A stretch of 21,523 bases of DNA from Chara braunii. Its lineage: Eukaryota; Streptophyta; Charophyceae; Charales; Characeae. The position numbers and the translations under genes are program-made. Shown piece after piece: positions 10,048 to 19,328 of the stretch. Location of the stretch: contig BFEA01000078.1 in NCBI GenBank assembly GCA_003427395.1, positions 3,113,143-3,134,665 on the forward strand. Reading direction: 5' to 3'. The notes below the pieces were generated by a model. That model made no database searches. It saw only the letters and a list, made by a program, of their open reading frames with translations, and was not told the origin of the DNA. Position 1 is the first letter of the stretch. Every line of letters begins with the position of its first letter.

Positions 10048-10328
10048 GCGGTGGATACTATGTTCATTTGTGGACTTGACCCGCCTGCCACACTGTGCAA
10101 CATTAGGGTTTGGATACACAGGCACATCCTTCGTGCCAACAGCCAGACGTCGGATACACTTCAAACGAAAGAAGTCCCCAATGGCAGACAGGTACCCAGT
10201 CCACCTAAGTGGTTATCTGATCGGGCAATTGGGTATTTCAAAATCTATGCATGGGTTCAAACCCCTCCCCAACCACAACGACTATGAGCAAGCTTCAAAT
10301 ACTAATACTAAGTCACTAACATATATTA

Positions 10329-10360
10329 GTGTGTGTGTGTGTGTTGGTGTGTATGTGTGT
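10329..10360. repeat. (GT)n microsatellite
   Basis: A short GT dinucleotide tract with two interruptions, followed by GTATGTGTGTAT. Confidence 0.9.
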
Positions 10361-10430
10361 ATCCATTTGTGGAAACATAGTATGTGTTTCTAATCATGAC
10401 ACCAAGGCTGCAGCGCACCTGCGTGCGTAT

Positions 10431-10500
10431 GGGTGGGTGGGTGGGTGGGTAGGTAGGAGGGCGGGCGCTCCTGCGTGAGTGTGGGTGGTGGGTGGGTGGG
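10431..10500 (+). repeat. (GGGT)n tracts with G-quadruplex potential
   Basis: Five GGGT units at 10431-10450 and a second G-tract series at 10482-10500 (GGG, then GGG three times with 1-4 base loops). Both fit the G3-N(1-7) four-tract pattern on the + strand. They lie about 30 bases apart. Confidence 0.85.
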
Positions 10501-11140
10501 TCCTCCAAAATTTTTTTCGTTTTCCCGCCAACTTTTCTTTGTCGAAGCCGCCTCTTTTGTTTTGTCACCGCCCGTGTGAAAACACCAAAAACAAAAAAAA
10601 AGCCGCAAAAACGCAAAAAACAAAACAGAAACTGTCAAAACAGAGCCGAAAATAAGAAAGAAAAGGAGGGGAAAATAAAAGAGATCGAAAAAATGAAAGA
10701 GAAGAAGGAAGGGGGAAAAAAAAAACGGCCGAAAACTAAATTCAAAAAATGGGGCGGGCCACAAAACGACACTTTCTTGCTATCCGATGACGGGCATTTT
10801 GACATATTCCCTCACATCGACGTCCGCTGCCACTGGGGCCTGTGGGCGCGCTCTCTCATTTTCTGGCGTGGTGTGAACATTTCGGTACGTGCACCACTCT
10901 GCACGCCCCCCCTCCCTCAATCGCCTTCATCCGCTGGCCCACATCATAACTTCACCCCGATTCCGACGCGCAGCGGAACACCGGCCTCCCCCTGCGGCCA
11001 ATGATGGGGTAGGATTTTTTAAAGAAAAAGAAAAAAAAAATAGCAATAAAGGATTGAGGAGGGTATAAAAAATTAAAATATATAAGATAAATAATAACAA
11101 AAGAAATTATATATATAAAGGAAAGGTAAAAAATAATGAT
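10501..11140. other. Purine-rich and AT-rich low-complexity stretch
   Basis: From about 10570 to 10760 the + strand is A- and AG-rich, producing a Lys/Glu-rich open frame that I regard as compositional. From about 11013 to 11140 the sequence is strongly AT-rich with TATA runs. No gene is supported. Confidence 0.6.
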
Positions 11141-12280
11141 GCTTAACGATAGGATAAATTTGGTGGATTCTTCTGCATAGGATGGACAACTAGGCTCATC
11201 GATCGGTAATATGGCAGGGATACTCCCAATATATAGTAATAAGTCACGTATTTGGCAATAAGGTTATGGGTCTTCTTACTGATGATGCATAATTGGCGGC
11301 AATTTGGGCCCGTAGTAAGAAAAAGAGGCCACCTCTCATGCCAGAAGCATGAGGGAAGATTCGGTCGGGAGCACACGCTTTCACGAACAAAGTATATGCG
11401 CAAGCGCCTGCGGAATTCCCCCCTTTAATCTGAAATGGACTTTTGGAGTCAAAATCTAGGACTCCTCAGGAGATTCCCCCTGTTTGAGCTGTTTCATTCG
11501 AAGGCCCTAATATGGGAAAACCCTGACACCCTGGGGCTGGTCTAACAGACTTGGTTTTCTTCACACCATCTGATGGTATTTAATCAATTGATGACGGTTT
11601 GATCAATCCTCAATCGTTGCGCCTTCAGGAGTGATCGCTCTCGACGGTGGTCCTTCCTCTATCGAAACACTAGTCCCTGGAGCGCGGAAGAAACACCCAT
11701 GCTCGGAGTTCCCCTAACACTTTCTCTCACCCTCGGATCTCACGCTTCCCCTAGCTCCCGCTCTTTCTCTCTATCTCCCCTCCCTGTCTCATCCTCTCCC
11801 ACCTTGGCTTGATACCTCGACTGTGAATTCCGATTTCGAGCGGTGTTCCTTGTCTGCGCCATGAGCGGGGCAACGGCGGCTTCGGCATCACACTCCTCGC
11901 GAATATGATCTCGATCTATTCTTCCCTCATTCTTCCGTTCGCTTTTCCCTCCTCTCTCCCTCCCTCCCTCCCTTTTTCATACCTTTTAATGGGCTTGTAA
12001 GAGCTTCGTCTCTTTCGGAACAAAAACGGCGGGGCTCCTTTTCCCCTGATGAGCCAATCCAGGTAGGAATTGGCGAAAAGACCTTTGAGACTTTCCACCC
12101 CTGCTTGCTGTTATGTCGGCGCACATGGAGCCGCTTGACCGAATTGGGACATTCTTATTCTCATTCCTCTTCTCTGCCTTCCTTTCACTCTTCCTCTTCT
12201 CCATATGGATGCTTTATGTTGCCTAACCTCCTTGCCTCCATACATGTTTGCCCTTGTTGATTATGGATAATTTGTAGTAG
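11141..12280. other. Non-coding stretch, one ribozyme-like core inside
   Basis: No coding family is recognisable. Pyrimidine-rich tracts occur at about 11757-11800 and 11935-11980. The only structured feature I see is the hammerhead-like core at 12046-12078. Confidence 0.5.
12046..12078 (+). ncRNA. Isolated hammerhead-ribozyme-like core
   Basis: CTGATGA (12046-12052) is followed directly by a perfect 6-bp stem, GCCAAT (12053-12058) with ATTGGC (12069-12074), and then GAAA (12075-12078). This is the exact arrangement of the hammerhead core and helix II, including the usual G-C first pair. I could not find convincing helices I and III or a UH cleavage site on either side, so it is either a broken ribozyme or a coincidence. 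Confidence 0.3.
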
Positions 12281-12297
12281 CTCATGGTTGCAGCTGA

Positions 12298-13300
12298 GTG
12301 GGCGTGAAGAGTTTTGTGCAACCACCGCTTACATTGATGGAGTCTGCAGTCTTTGTGCTTGGGATCGTACTCGTCATCTCCATTCTACTGGGATATCTGA
12401 CCTTCAAAGCATGTATTGAGGAACATCGGTATAGAGCTTTATGCTGCCAGCGTTTGGTACGGAGTAATTGTTCGGAGATCCTTGGCGGAAGGGAAAGGTG
12501 TTTGGCATAGTGGGGGCTCACATGGATCACCACGTCACTTTCCGAAGGGTGTTGATACTCTCTCTGTTTTTTTCCGCAATAATGACTGGGGTCATTTTGA
12601 CTATGTTGGTGTCGTAGAAAGGGGGTGGGGAAGGAAATGGAGTTTGCATGATGGTAGACTCATCTGTATGGTATCTTGTTGGAGGAGAGGCGATGCTGGC
12701 AGTTCTAGCACTATTCTTTTCCTTTAGGTTTTCGTCCCTTGCATTGGTCATGATTGATGGGCGTAGTACGGTCGGATTTGCTCTCTGTAGTCATGGTGGA
12801 GGCATTGGGTGATGTCGGAGCTGGCGGAATTAGAGGGTATGGGAGGATGTTGACCATAATGGTGGATGAAAAGAAAGGGATGGGGGGATTGGTACATGGG
12901 CATGGGTTCTTGGTTCGACACCCATGTGGATGGGACTTTTATTCGAAGCAACATTAATAGTCCTCTCAGGGTGGTGTAAGGCTGTACTTCACAATGGACA
13001 TGCTTCATGGTTCTTTGTGCTTCTTTTTCCCTTTACAATGTCATTTGTGGCCTTGCTTTTTGGGCAGCGGTTTGTCTTTGAAACAGTTTCGTCCGGAATA
13101 GGATCAGTGACATGTTAGGGCGAGGTCATCGCCTGATATCAAATACTCTAGTTGAAGCTTGCTCGACATTTTCAAGCCCTTATGGTGAATGTTTGGTTGA
13201 GATACTGATGATGTTTTCTTGGTCTTCGATTCCTTATGCTTTGCTAAATCCCCTGTTATTGAAAGTACCATTTTGTGAGCGTTATTTGCACTCATGAGTT
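12298..13300 (+). other. Stretch with short hydrophobic frames, no gene assigned
   Basis: A frame at 12298-12510 contains, from an internal Met, a 20-residue hydrophobic run (SAVFVLGIVLVISILLGYL) followed by Cys and basic residues, like a signal anchor. Further hydrophobic runs occur near 12545-12620 and 12925-13060 in other frames. The T-rich composition alone can produce such runs. I see no splice pattern that I would defend, so I only flag it. Confidence 0.2.
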
Positions 13301-13386
13301 TTCGATGACCTTCCTTATTTGGATGATGGGTGGTTATTTATTGAGTGTCTCCCCTCCATTCCTTCCTTGTTCCCTCTCTTCTCCTA

Positions 13387-13737
13387 ACTGCCATTTCGTC
13401 AAACTGGACATGTTTTTTTTTTTAACGAAATTGAAAGCGAGTTTTTTGGCCGAAAACACATCAAAATTTTTTGTTTCTGAGGGTTCGACGTTTGTAAAAT
13501 GCTGGACCCCCAGGCTGTACATGGACCTAGCTTCAGACCAAGTACTTCCAAACAGTCCTACTTGGAGGTGCCTGGTCTCAAGCTAGGTCCTTGTACAGCT
13601 AGGGGGTCCAGCGTTTGTAAAACGCTGGACCCTCATGAATAGCAAATTTATACGCGTTTTCGGCCAAAAGACTCAGTTTCAATTTCGTTCAAAAAATAAA
13701 AAAAAATAAAAATGCCCATTTTGACAAAATTGTCGTT
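13387..13737. mobile_element. Foldback (MITE-like) element with arms of about 165 bases
   Basis: The left arm (about 13387-13551) and the right arm (about 13562-13737) are imperfect inverted copies over nearly their full length. Matching blocks include CTAGCTTCAGACC with GGTCTCAAGCTAG near the centre, GCTGGACCCCC with GGGGGTCCAGC, TTGGCCGAAAAC with GTTTTCGGCCAA, and AACGAAATTGAAA with TTTCAATTTCGTT. Only about 10 bases separate the arms. Each arm contains a nested small palindrome (CCAGCGTTT-GTA-AAACGCTGG at 13608-13628; decayed at about 13486-13508). There is no coding sequence. The flanks are pyrimidine-rich on both sides, so a target-site duplication cannot be defined. Confidence 0.8.
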
Positions 13738-14380
13738 TCCTCTCTCCTCTCCCCTCCCTTCTTTTCGGATCACGTGTGCCCTTCCCTTCAGTTGAGCGGC
13801 AATGCACACATTGATCAATGAGGAACTGTTTGTTAGGCTATAGTGATTGTTGAATAACATTTTTTTTCGGCATATTGATCTCCCGCGTCCTCAATACAAT
13901 GGATTTCAAGTCTCATTGTTGGTTGTCGTACAACCATGATAGAACCATTCATCGTACTTGAGCTTTGCAACTCGTTGCGACGATGCTTGTGGGGGTTTCG
14001 TTTCTCATCACACACTCATAGGGCCCTTTTGGGCCACTCTGTTTGCCAGAGAGGTGGTCGACTCCACTTTGCCAAGTTGGATACGGTTTGACGATATTTC
14101 TATCATATGGACGATCCGACCTTAACCTGATGAATCTTTGATGTATTTCAGCGTGTTGGAATCCGTATTGCCCGTTGTCACACGGTGGTGTTTACAAAGC
14201 TCGTTTTGTTCCTTTTCTCTATGAGGCAGAGACCAATATTATCGCCGAATGAATGGTACACTAAGCTTTTTGCTGGTGAAGCAGACATGGCTGGAGCAGT
14301 TTCCTATGTCATGCCATTCGGCACTGGCGCTGATAGCTACGTGGCACCATCGACCGCAGATCCTATAGCCTAATCCGTGA
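13738..14380. other. Non-coding stretch, nothing assigned
   Basis: Sequence between the foldback element and the GC-rich flank of the Penelope-like element. Short open frames have no recognisable family motifs. Confidence 0.5.
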
Positions 14381-14402
14381 CTGACCTCCTAGTCCGCAAG
14401 CC

Positions 14403-14571
14403 CGAGGCCGAGTCTGCGCGAGGCCGAGTCACGCCCAGGTGGGGGCGCGCGCTGAAAATCGTCGCGCGCCAGTGTCAATCCCGTGAACGTGAACAGCACC
14501 GGTCACTTGAACGTGACCGACCGTTTATTTGGTGTTTTTTTTTTTTTTTTAACGGCCGTTCACGGTGAACG
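14403..14571. repeat. GC-rich short repeats and GTGAAC cluster, left flank
   Basis: CGAGGCCGAGTC occurs at 14403-14414 and 14419-14430. GGCGCGCG (14444-14451) pairs with CGCGCGCC (14463-14470). GTGAAC occurs at 14483 and 14489 and as the palindrome CGTTCAC-G-GTGAACG at 14557-14571. A poly(T) run lies at about 14534-14550. A similar GTGAAC cluster lies beyond the other end of the Penelope-like element. Confidence 0.7.
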
Positions 14572-14587
14572 AGACGACCACTAAAGA

Positions 14588-14593
14588 GTGGTG
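14588..14593. repeat. Candidate target-site duplication, left copy
   Basis: GTGGTG directly abuts the poly(T) that marks the 3' end of the minus-strand element. The same six bases occur at 20873-20878, right after the other end. Six bases is short, and this copy overlaps a small hairpin (ACCACT-AAAG-AGTGGT), so chance is not excluded. Confidence 0.6.
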
Positions 14594-14618
14594 TTTTTTG
14601 TTTTTTTTTTTTTTTTTT
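14594..14618 (-). other. Poly(A) end of the Penelope-like element (poly(T) on + strand)
   Basis: T6-G-T18 on the + strand reads as a poly(A) tail on the - strand, at the 3' end of the element and directly next to the candidate target duplication. It supports integration from a polyadenylated RNA. Confidence 0.75.
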
Positions 14619-14773
14619 GGGCTCTCCCAGGTACATTTGCCTCAAGTGTTGTATCATAGTTTTTTGTGTCAGAAGACAAACATGCACACATAACAAAGCC
14701 TTATTCCAAGTCAGAATCAAGTGTACAAAATATAAAACAGTGAATAGAACAGTGAAGTCACACAAGTCCGGTG

Positions 14774-14833
14774 GGTATGGCTACCCCGACCGGTTTCGGC
14801 CACCGCCACATGGCCATCTTCTGGGGGATTACC
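14774..14833 (-). ncRNA. Hammerhead-like motif, mutated copy
   Basis: Counterpart of the motif at 20132-20193. On the - strand it keeps CCCC next to the core, helix II (GGCCAT with GTGGCC, one G-U pair), GAAA, GTC and GGGG. The core begins CAGAAGA instead of CTGAAGA: the invariant U of the core is A at 14822, which should abolish cleavage. Confidence 0.6.
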
Positions 14834-15176
14834 TGCCAACTTCGCCCCCGTCTCCTCTCCCTACCATCCACATTCCCACCGCCGTTCGTCAACACCGCAA
14901 TCATCTCCGGAAACGACTGCGGGTCTTCGCCCGTCAGACCCGAAAAAAGGAAGACCTATGCACAAAACACTGTTCATATAGTACAACAACTCGCAACCCT
15001 TAGTACGGTAGTACTTCCTACCTACAGCGGCGGTTCGGATGTGTTCCGAAACCTGAGCCCGAGATCTGAGCTCAAACAGAAAAATAGCAGGTCAGGTCTT
15101 GCCCCCGAGTTCCGACAGTTCCAAATACCGGTTCACAGACCCTGCCAACATTATAGACAGGTCCTAGAATCCTGCC

Positions 15177-15420
15177 AGGAGCAGGGTCAACACTGTAGCA
15201 AGGCATAAATCTTTCAATAACTCCTATCGTCCAAATAACACTGTTCTTAGGCCCTGTCCGAACTTACCATAACCAAGCCCTGTCCAAATTTCGGGCCCTG
15301 TCAAAGCTTTCAGGAGCAGGGTCAAAACAGTAGCAAGGCATAAATCTTGTCATCCAAAAAACACTGTTCTCAGACCCTGTCCGGACTTACCATAGCCTGG
15401 GTCAAAACAGTGGCGGGCAT
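15177..15420 (-). repeat. Imperfect internal tandem repeats in the pseudo-LTR
   Basis: A block with AGGAGCAGGGTCAA, AGCAAGGCATAAAT, AACACTGTTCT and CCCTGTCCGAACTTACCATA starts at 15177 and again at 15312 (135-base offset). A shorter third copy starts near 15400. The same arrangement occurs in the other pseudo-LTR at about 20535-20780. Confidence 0.8.
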
Positions 15421-15510
15421 AGAACCTCCAATAGATCCTAGGACGAATACATCTCAGAACTCAAATTTCTTACAGTTATCATACCAGAGTCCCTGCTAAA
15501 TATTCTACAG

Positions 15511-15751
15511 AGATCCTGAACTAATTACTGAAGCTAAACCCTCAGGTTGCTTGGTATTCCAAATCCAATCCAATCAAAACCACACCAAACGAATCCTCGC
15601 AATATAGTCTGAATCCAATCACCTCAAGTTCCTCCCGATCAAATCCAATCCAATCAAGTTACTTCAGTCGGAAACAATCAAATCGAGTCAAATCAACAAG
15701 TCCAGATCGAAACAATATCAAAACAAATCCAAAACCAAACACGTCTCATTA
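15511..15751 (-). other. 3' untranslated region of the Penelope-like element
   Basis: Lies between the RT stop and the pseudo-LTR and is absent from the other repeat copy. On the + strand it is rich in AATCCAATC; the 17-base string AAATCCAATCCAATCAA occurs at 15561-15577 and, 80 bases on, at 15641-15657. No coding signal. Confidence 0.6.
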
Positions 15752-16768
15752 CTAATCAGGCCAGATCCATTCACAGATATCCGCCCAAATCGGGTCGCGT
15801 CCTTTGGAGAATCTCTTGACTGTTCTGTCTGGGAAGTCTTTAATTCGAAGCTCCCTCTTCAGAGTCAGGACTTTGCTGAGAATTTCTTCTCTGATGGTTG
15901 AGTTTCTATCTATCCTGTGTAGGTGATTGGTGATCGCAGTTGACTTCTGGGCCTTACTACCCCAGGAGTAGTACGATGACCCGGTTTTGAATTCCAACTT
16001 TTCAAGCTCCCATGTCGATTGCTCATTTCTCGATGCCTGGATACACCTAACATACGGAAAGCAATTTGTCACCTGCATTTCCAGGCCAAGGAAATCCCAT
16101 GTTCCATTGCCATCGTCAATTCTTTTTTACGTCAGATTCTTAGGATAGCAGGACTCAAACTTCTCTACTATCCCTGCTTTCTTGCTTACATCCTTCCCCC
16201 TCATTGCCACCAGCAAGCTAACGTCCTCCATCAATCTGATCCCGTGGACGCAGACACGCAGATTTCCCAGACTCTGGAGGAAAGTATACTCCGCATGCGC
16301 ACACAGTATGCAGGCAAGCGGTGGACTTGTTGCCTTACCCATCGGGATTCCAACAACTTGCCTCAACAGCACCCCCAGCGTGTAAGTGTACGTGTTCCTG
16401 AGCTCCACCTCAACAAAAATGCGGATATCATTGAAGCTCAACTCTTGCCAATGATCAGCTCCTGTGGTGCGTCCAAACGTCCCTCCACGTCCTCGCGAGT
16501 TCACTCGCACGAAGGTCCTCCCTTTCTCCTTATGGAATTCGATCAGCCATTCTATGGCCCGCAAAATGTCGGTATGCGGCAGCTTGCTGAACATATCTTT
16601 GATGTCATATGACATCGCGGATATGTTAGCGTCCTTAGTATGCCTGCTAATCCTCTTGTTAATCCGATCCAACTACAACACAAGGTCCGATACTGCTTAC
16701 AAATTGAAGTGGCAACCCACAGGAAGGGTAAGAAGTAGGTGATTCAATGCTCTCGCAACACACTTACC
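15752..16768 (-). pseudogene. PLE reverse transcriptase, palm and thumb, inactivated
   Basis: One frame holds, in order: ARALNHLLLTLP, SYDIKDMFSKLPHTDI (first catalytic Asp), VVGIPMGKATSPPLACIL (template-grip motif), GIRLMEDVSLLV at the active site, then DFLGLEM and a basic thumb-like region. The active-site box should read Y-x-D-D; here it is L-M-E-D, so the first Asp is Glu and the Tyr is lost. In-frame stops are TAA at 16697-16699, TAG at 16673-16675 and TAA at 16127-16129. A frameshift at about 16753-16795 separates it from the upstream RT motifs. Stop at 15752. Confidence 0.9.
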
Positions 16769-18624
16769 GGTCCGAACCGTTGGTTCGAAAAAGGTAGGGC
16801 TATCGGTCTAAAGCGTTGAACGTCCTTATGTTTCGGCAGGACGTACGCCTTACCGATAGTACCTTTCTTATCCCACCTCACAAACTCCGTCAATCTGCCT
16901 GATGTCAGCTCCTCCCTGGTCTCGGCCAGTACCTCACCCTCGGACTTGGTTACAGCCACATATCCAACACTCCTTATGAAGGTATCCATCATGGCTTCAT
17001 AGTATAGGTGTGGGCACATGACTAGCGTCTCCTCTGGGTTTCTGTCCAGTGGAGTAAGTACCATGCCTTTAAACCTTCTCTTTATCTCTTGTACTTCCCT
17101 AACGTTCAGAAACTTATTACTGTCCTTCATTCGCCCTGTCATACACGACTTTGCTTCCTCAAATGTAACGTCAACCTTCTGACCACTGTTGTTACCCCAG
17201 TGTTCAAACCCTTGAACTATCTCCATTCGTAGCATCTCCAAACGATCCTCTCGTACTGCTTTCGGTATGTTGTTCGAGTTGAGTAGTAGGGGAGATGAAT
17301 TATCATCGCAGTCCTGCAATCTGGAGCACACGTGTCCACCTATCCTTTGATAGGTCAGATTTGCACAAGTGCAAACTGATACATCAGCCTTAGCATAGCT
17401 GCGCTGATTATGTAAGATCTTGCCCACCGTAGGGTTCTTGGCCCAAACAATGTTAATCTTACGACTGGCTCTCTTTCTTACACAGACTGGAATGTCTAGC
17501 TCTTCTAACTTGTCATTAGCCGTCTTACGAACTTCCACTAATCTAATCCGATCATCAAACTGCAGCTTGATCTGCAAATTACTATTGATCCGCCAGCCAT
17601 GGGCTTCCTTAATGCTGCACGCTATAACACATCTCAAGTAAGACTGTGTAGCCTTCTTGTGGAAATCCTTAGCAGCAGTGTACAAACGGTAGAGAGTGTC
17701 TATATCTTGATTTTTCAAGAACAGCATGCAACTACCGTTACGCAGAACTCCGACCAGGGTTGCTTTCTCTAGTCTAATTCGCGGGTGCCAACGGCGTTGG
17801 TATCGAATAGTAACCCTACTCCATCGCTCAAACTCAGCCTTACAGGTGGAAAGGCAGCATAGCTTCCCATCCTTACTTACCGTAGATTGGCCGAAGGCTT
17901 TCTTCACATCCTTCCAACTGTCGGCCCACGTGTTTCCCCCGCCACTCTCGATCACGAAAGACCGTCTCCCTCTCTTCTCCGCCTCAGTAAGCACATCGAA
18001 AATTCTAACCGTCCATTCTGGTTGATTATTCGTTCTCACACTAACCAGTTTTATTCCATCCCGTCTCGGCGGTATCCTAGATCTTCCCTTGTTTCTCTCC
18101 GCTTTACCTTTCCTGCTCTTCAACTTCTTGCTCGGCACCCCTTTCGTATGGTTAGTGTTGAGGTTGGGCGACCATCGTTTGATGAAAACTTCCTCAATAT
18201 GCGTCAAATCCTCAGTATTACCGGCATAAACCGGTAACATGACATACGACTCTCTCCCAAATCTACGCCACCATCGATATAAGTGCGTCTCCTTATCATT
18301 GCGATCGCTAATAGAGGAGTGCTCCCTCCAACGAATATCACCGGCCCGCTTCGTTTGTCCTATGTATTGCGTTCGGCACAAGCTCGAAGTCAGAATGTAG
18401 ACGCAATTACCGAAGGTTAGTAGGAACTCAACACCCTTCTCCTCATAAAGTCTTACCCAAGAATCTACACATTTCGTCAACCACCTAACTTCATTCCGCA
18501 CAGCTAGGAGTATTGTAGTAATTCGGTGAATCTCCTCCAATCCCTCCCTGTTGTGCTTACCTTCTTTCTTCGAAAGAATCAACCACCTGTTAAGCTTCCA
18601 CAGCTCCTGGGTTGAAAGCTCACT
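16744..18624 (-). pseudogene. PLE pol: GIY-YIG endonuclease and RT N-terminus
   Basis: This frame continues from the upstream pol segment after one in-frame TGA (18625-18627). From a codon at 18582, residues 60-62 and 73-75 form the degenerate GIY and intact YIG (CVY ... YIGQTKR), with Arg and His at RWREH (84-88) and a conserved-type Glu at 130-131 (IEEVFIKRW), about 18148-18420. A linker with a Cys/His cluster follows (C404, C406, H417, C419, C425). Residues 509-515 (LTPLDRN), 581-587 (VLPKHKD) and 590-595 (RFRPIA) are the first PLE RT motifs. GIY-YIG nicks target DNA in related elements. The first Gly and Ile of GIY are absent, so activity is doubtful. Stop TGA at 16744-16746 is caused by the frameshift into the RT core. 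Confidence 0.9.
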
Positions 18625-19328
18625 TCACTCGTCCTCCCTCTTCACATCACCCTCGCTGTCCTCGTCATTTTCCTCCTCTTCTCCTCCTTCATCCTCCTCC
18701 CCGTCTCTTTGTTCGTTTTCAAATTCTTCGCCGACCGGCCCATAGGCCACCTCCGCTCGCTTATCGGCAATATTAAAGATTGCCTTCATCTTCGTCCCAT
18801 ACGTAACCTCTTCATGCTTACATATCTCTTTTAGTTCATCCACTTCCAAAAATGCCAGCTCACACAGATTTTCTTCAACAAATTTGGCTCTTCCGGCTGA
18901 GCCAATGGTAGCCAGGATCTTCTTCCGTGGAGTAGTCCTGACTGGGGCCTTCGGGGTGCTCTTCTCTGCGGACTTTGCTTCCGTGCGTTGCAAAGCTGCC
19001 GCCAACTAAATCGGCCGAAAACTGCTCCGTTTCGGCGTTCTCTTGGGCGGCAGAGTACCTGGTGGACTATTGTCCACGTTCTTCTCAGCACCGCGCTTCC
19101 TCTTCGGCTTCTCCGTGATTCGTAACTCCGCTGTCCTTTGGCTGATAGCTTCAACATTGTTATTCACCAAGTCTTCCGACTCATTTGCTTCGTCAGGCGA
19201 GGAGATCTTCTGTTTACCTTTGTTCATAATCTTCGTCACTTCGAACACGACTTCTCGTAGTTCCTGGAGCACCTCCGTAGACCTCCAAATCTCCCGAACA
19301 TTTGAATCTGCAGGTCCTTTGACATAGA
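18625..19328 (-). pseudogene. PLE pol N-terminal region with SAP-like segment
   Basis: In phase with the GIY-YIG frame and separated from it only by the TGA at 18625-18627. A TAG at 19006-19008 also interrupts it. It holds basic Lys/Arg/Pro-rich stretches, then at 18757-18873 a segment with EVDELKEICKHEEVTY and KAIFNIADKR. The spacing of Leu, Gly/Tyr and basic residues resembles a SAP-type nucleic-acid-binding helix-turn-helix. A Glu/Asp-rich tract follows. There is no ATG at its beginning, in keeping with expression by frameshifting from ORF1. The SAP assignment is by pattern only. Confidence 0.6.

Larger units (their letters stand above)
14645..15510 (-). repeat. Downstream (3') pseudo-LTR of the Penelope-like element
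   Basis: About 866 bases repeated in the same orientation at 20003-20871, over 90% identical by eye, with most differences being transitions and many at CpG. This copy extends 26 bases further (14619-14644) before the poly(A), as expected if it is the genuine 3' end of the unit. It contains the internal repeats at 15177-15420 and a mutated hammerhead-like motif. Confidence 0.92.

Noticed and set aside
9861-10287. Poly-Gly, poly-Pro, poly-Arg and poly-Ser frames
   Set aside because: All are translations of the (TCC)n tract in different frames.
10492-11004. Lys-rich 170-codon open frame
   Set aside because: Low-complexity A/AG-rich DNA explains it; no domain or start context.
14766-14795. Apparent covariation of a 5-bp stem (CCGGT/ACCGG versus CTGGT/ACCAG) between the two pseudo-LTRs
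   Set aside because: Both changes are CpG transitions on opposite strands and the stem competes with the hammerhead fold, so deamination explains them without selection for pairing.
18625-19008. Programmed stop-codon readthrough at the TGA and TAG in the PLE pol frame
   Set aside because: Other stops, a frameshift and a changed RT active site show general decay; no readthrough context was seen.
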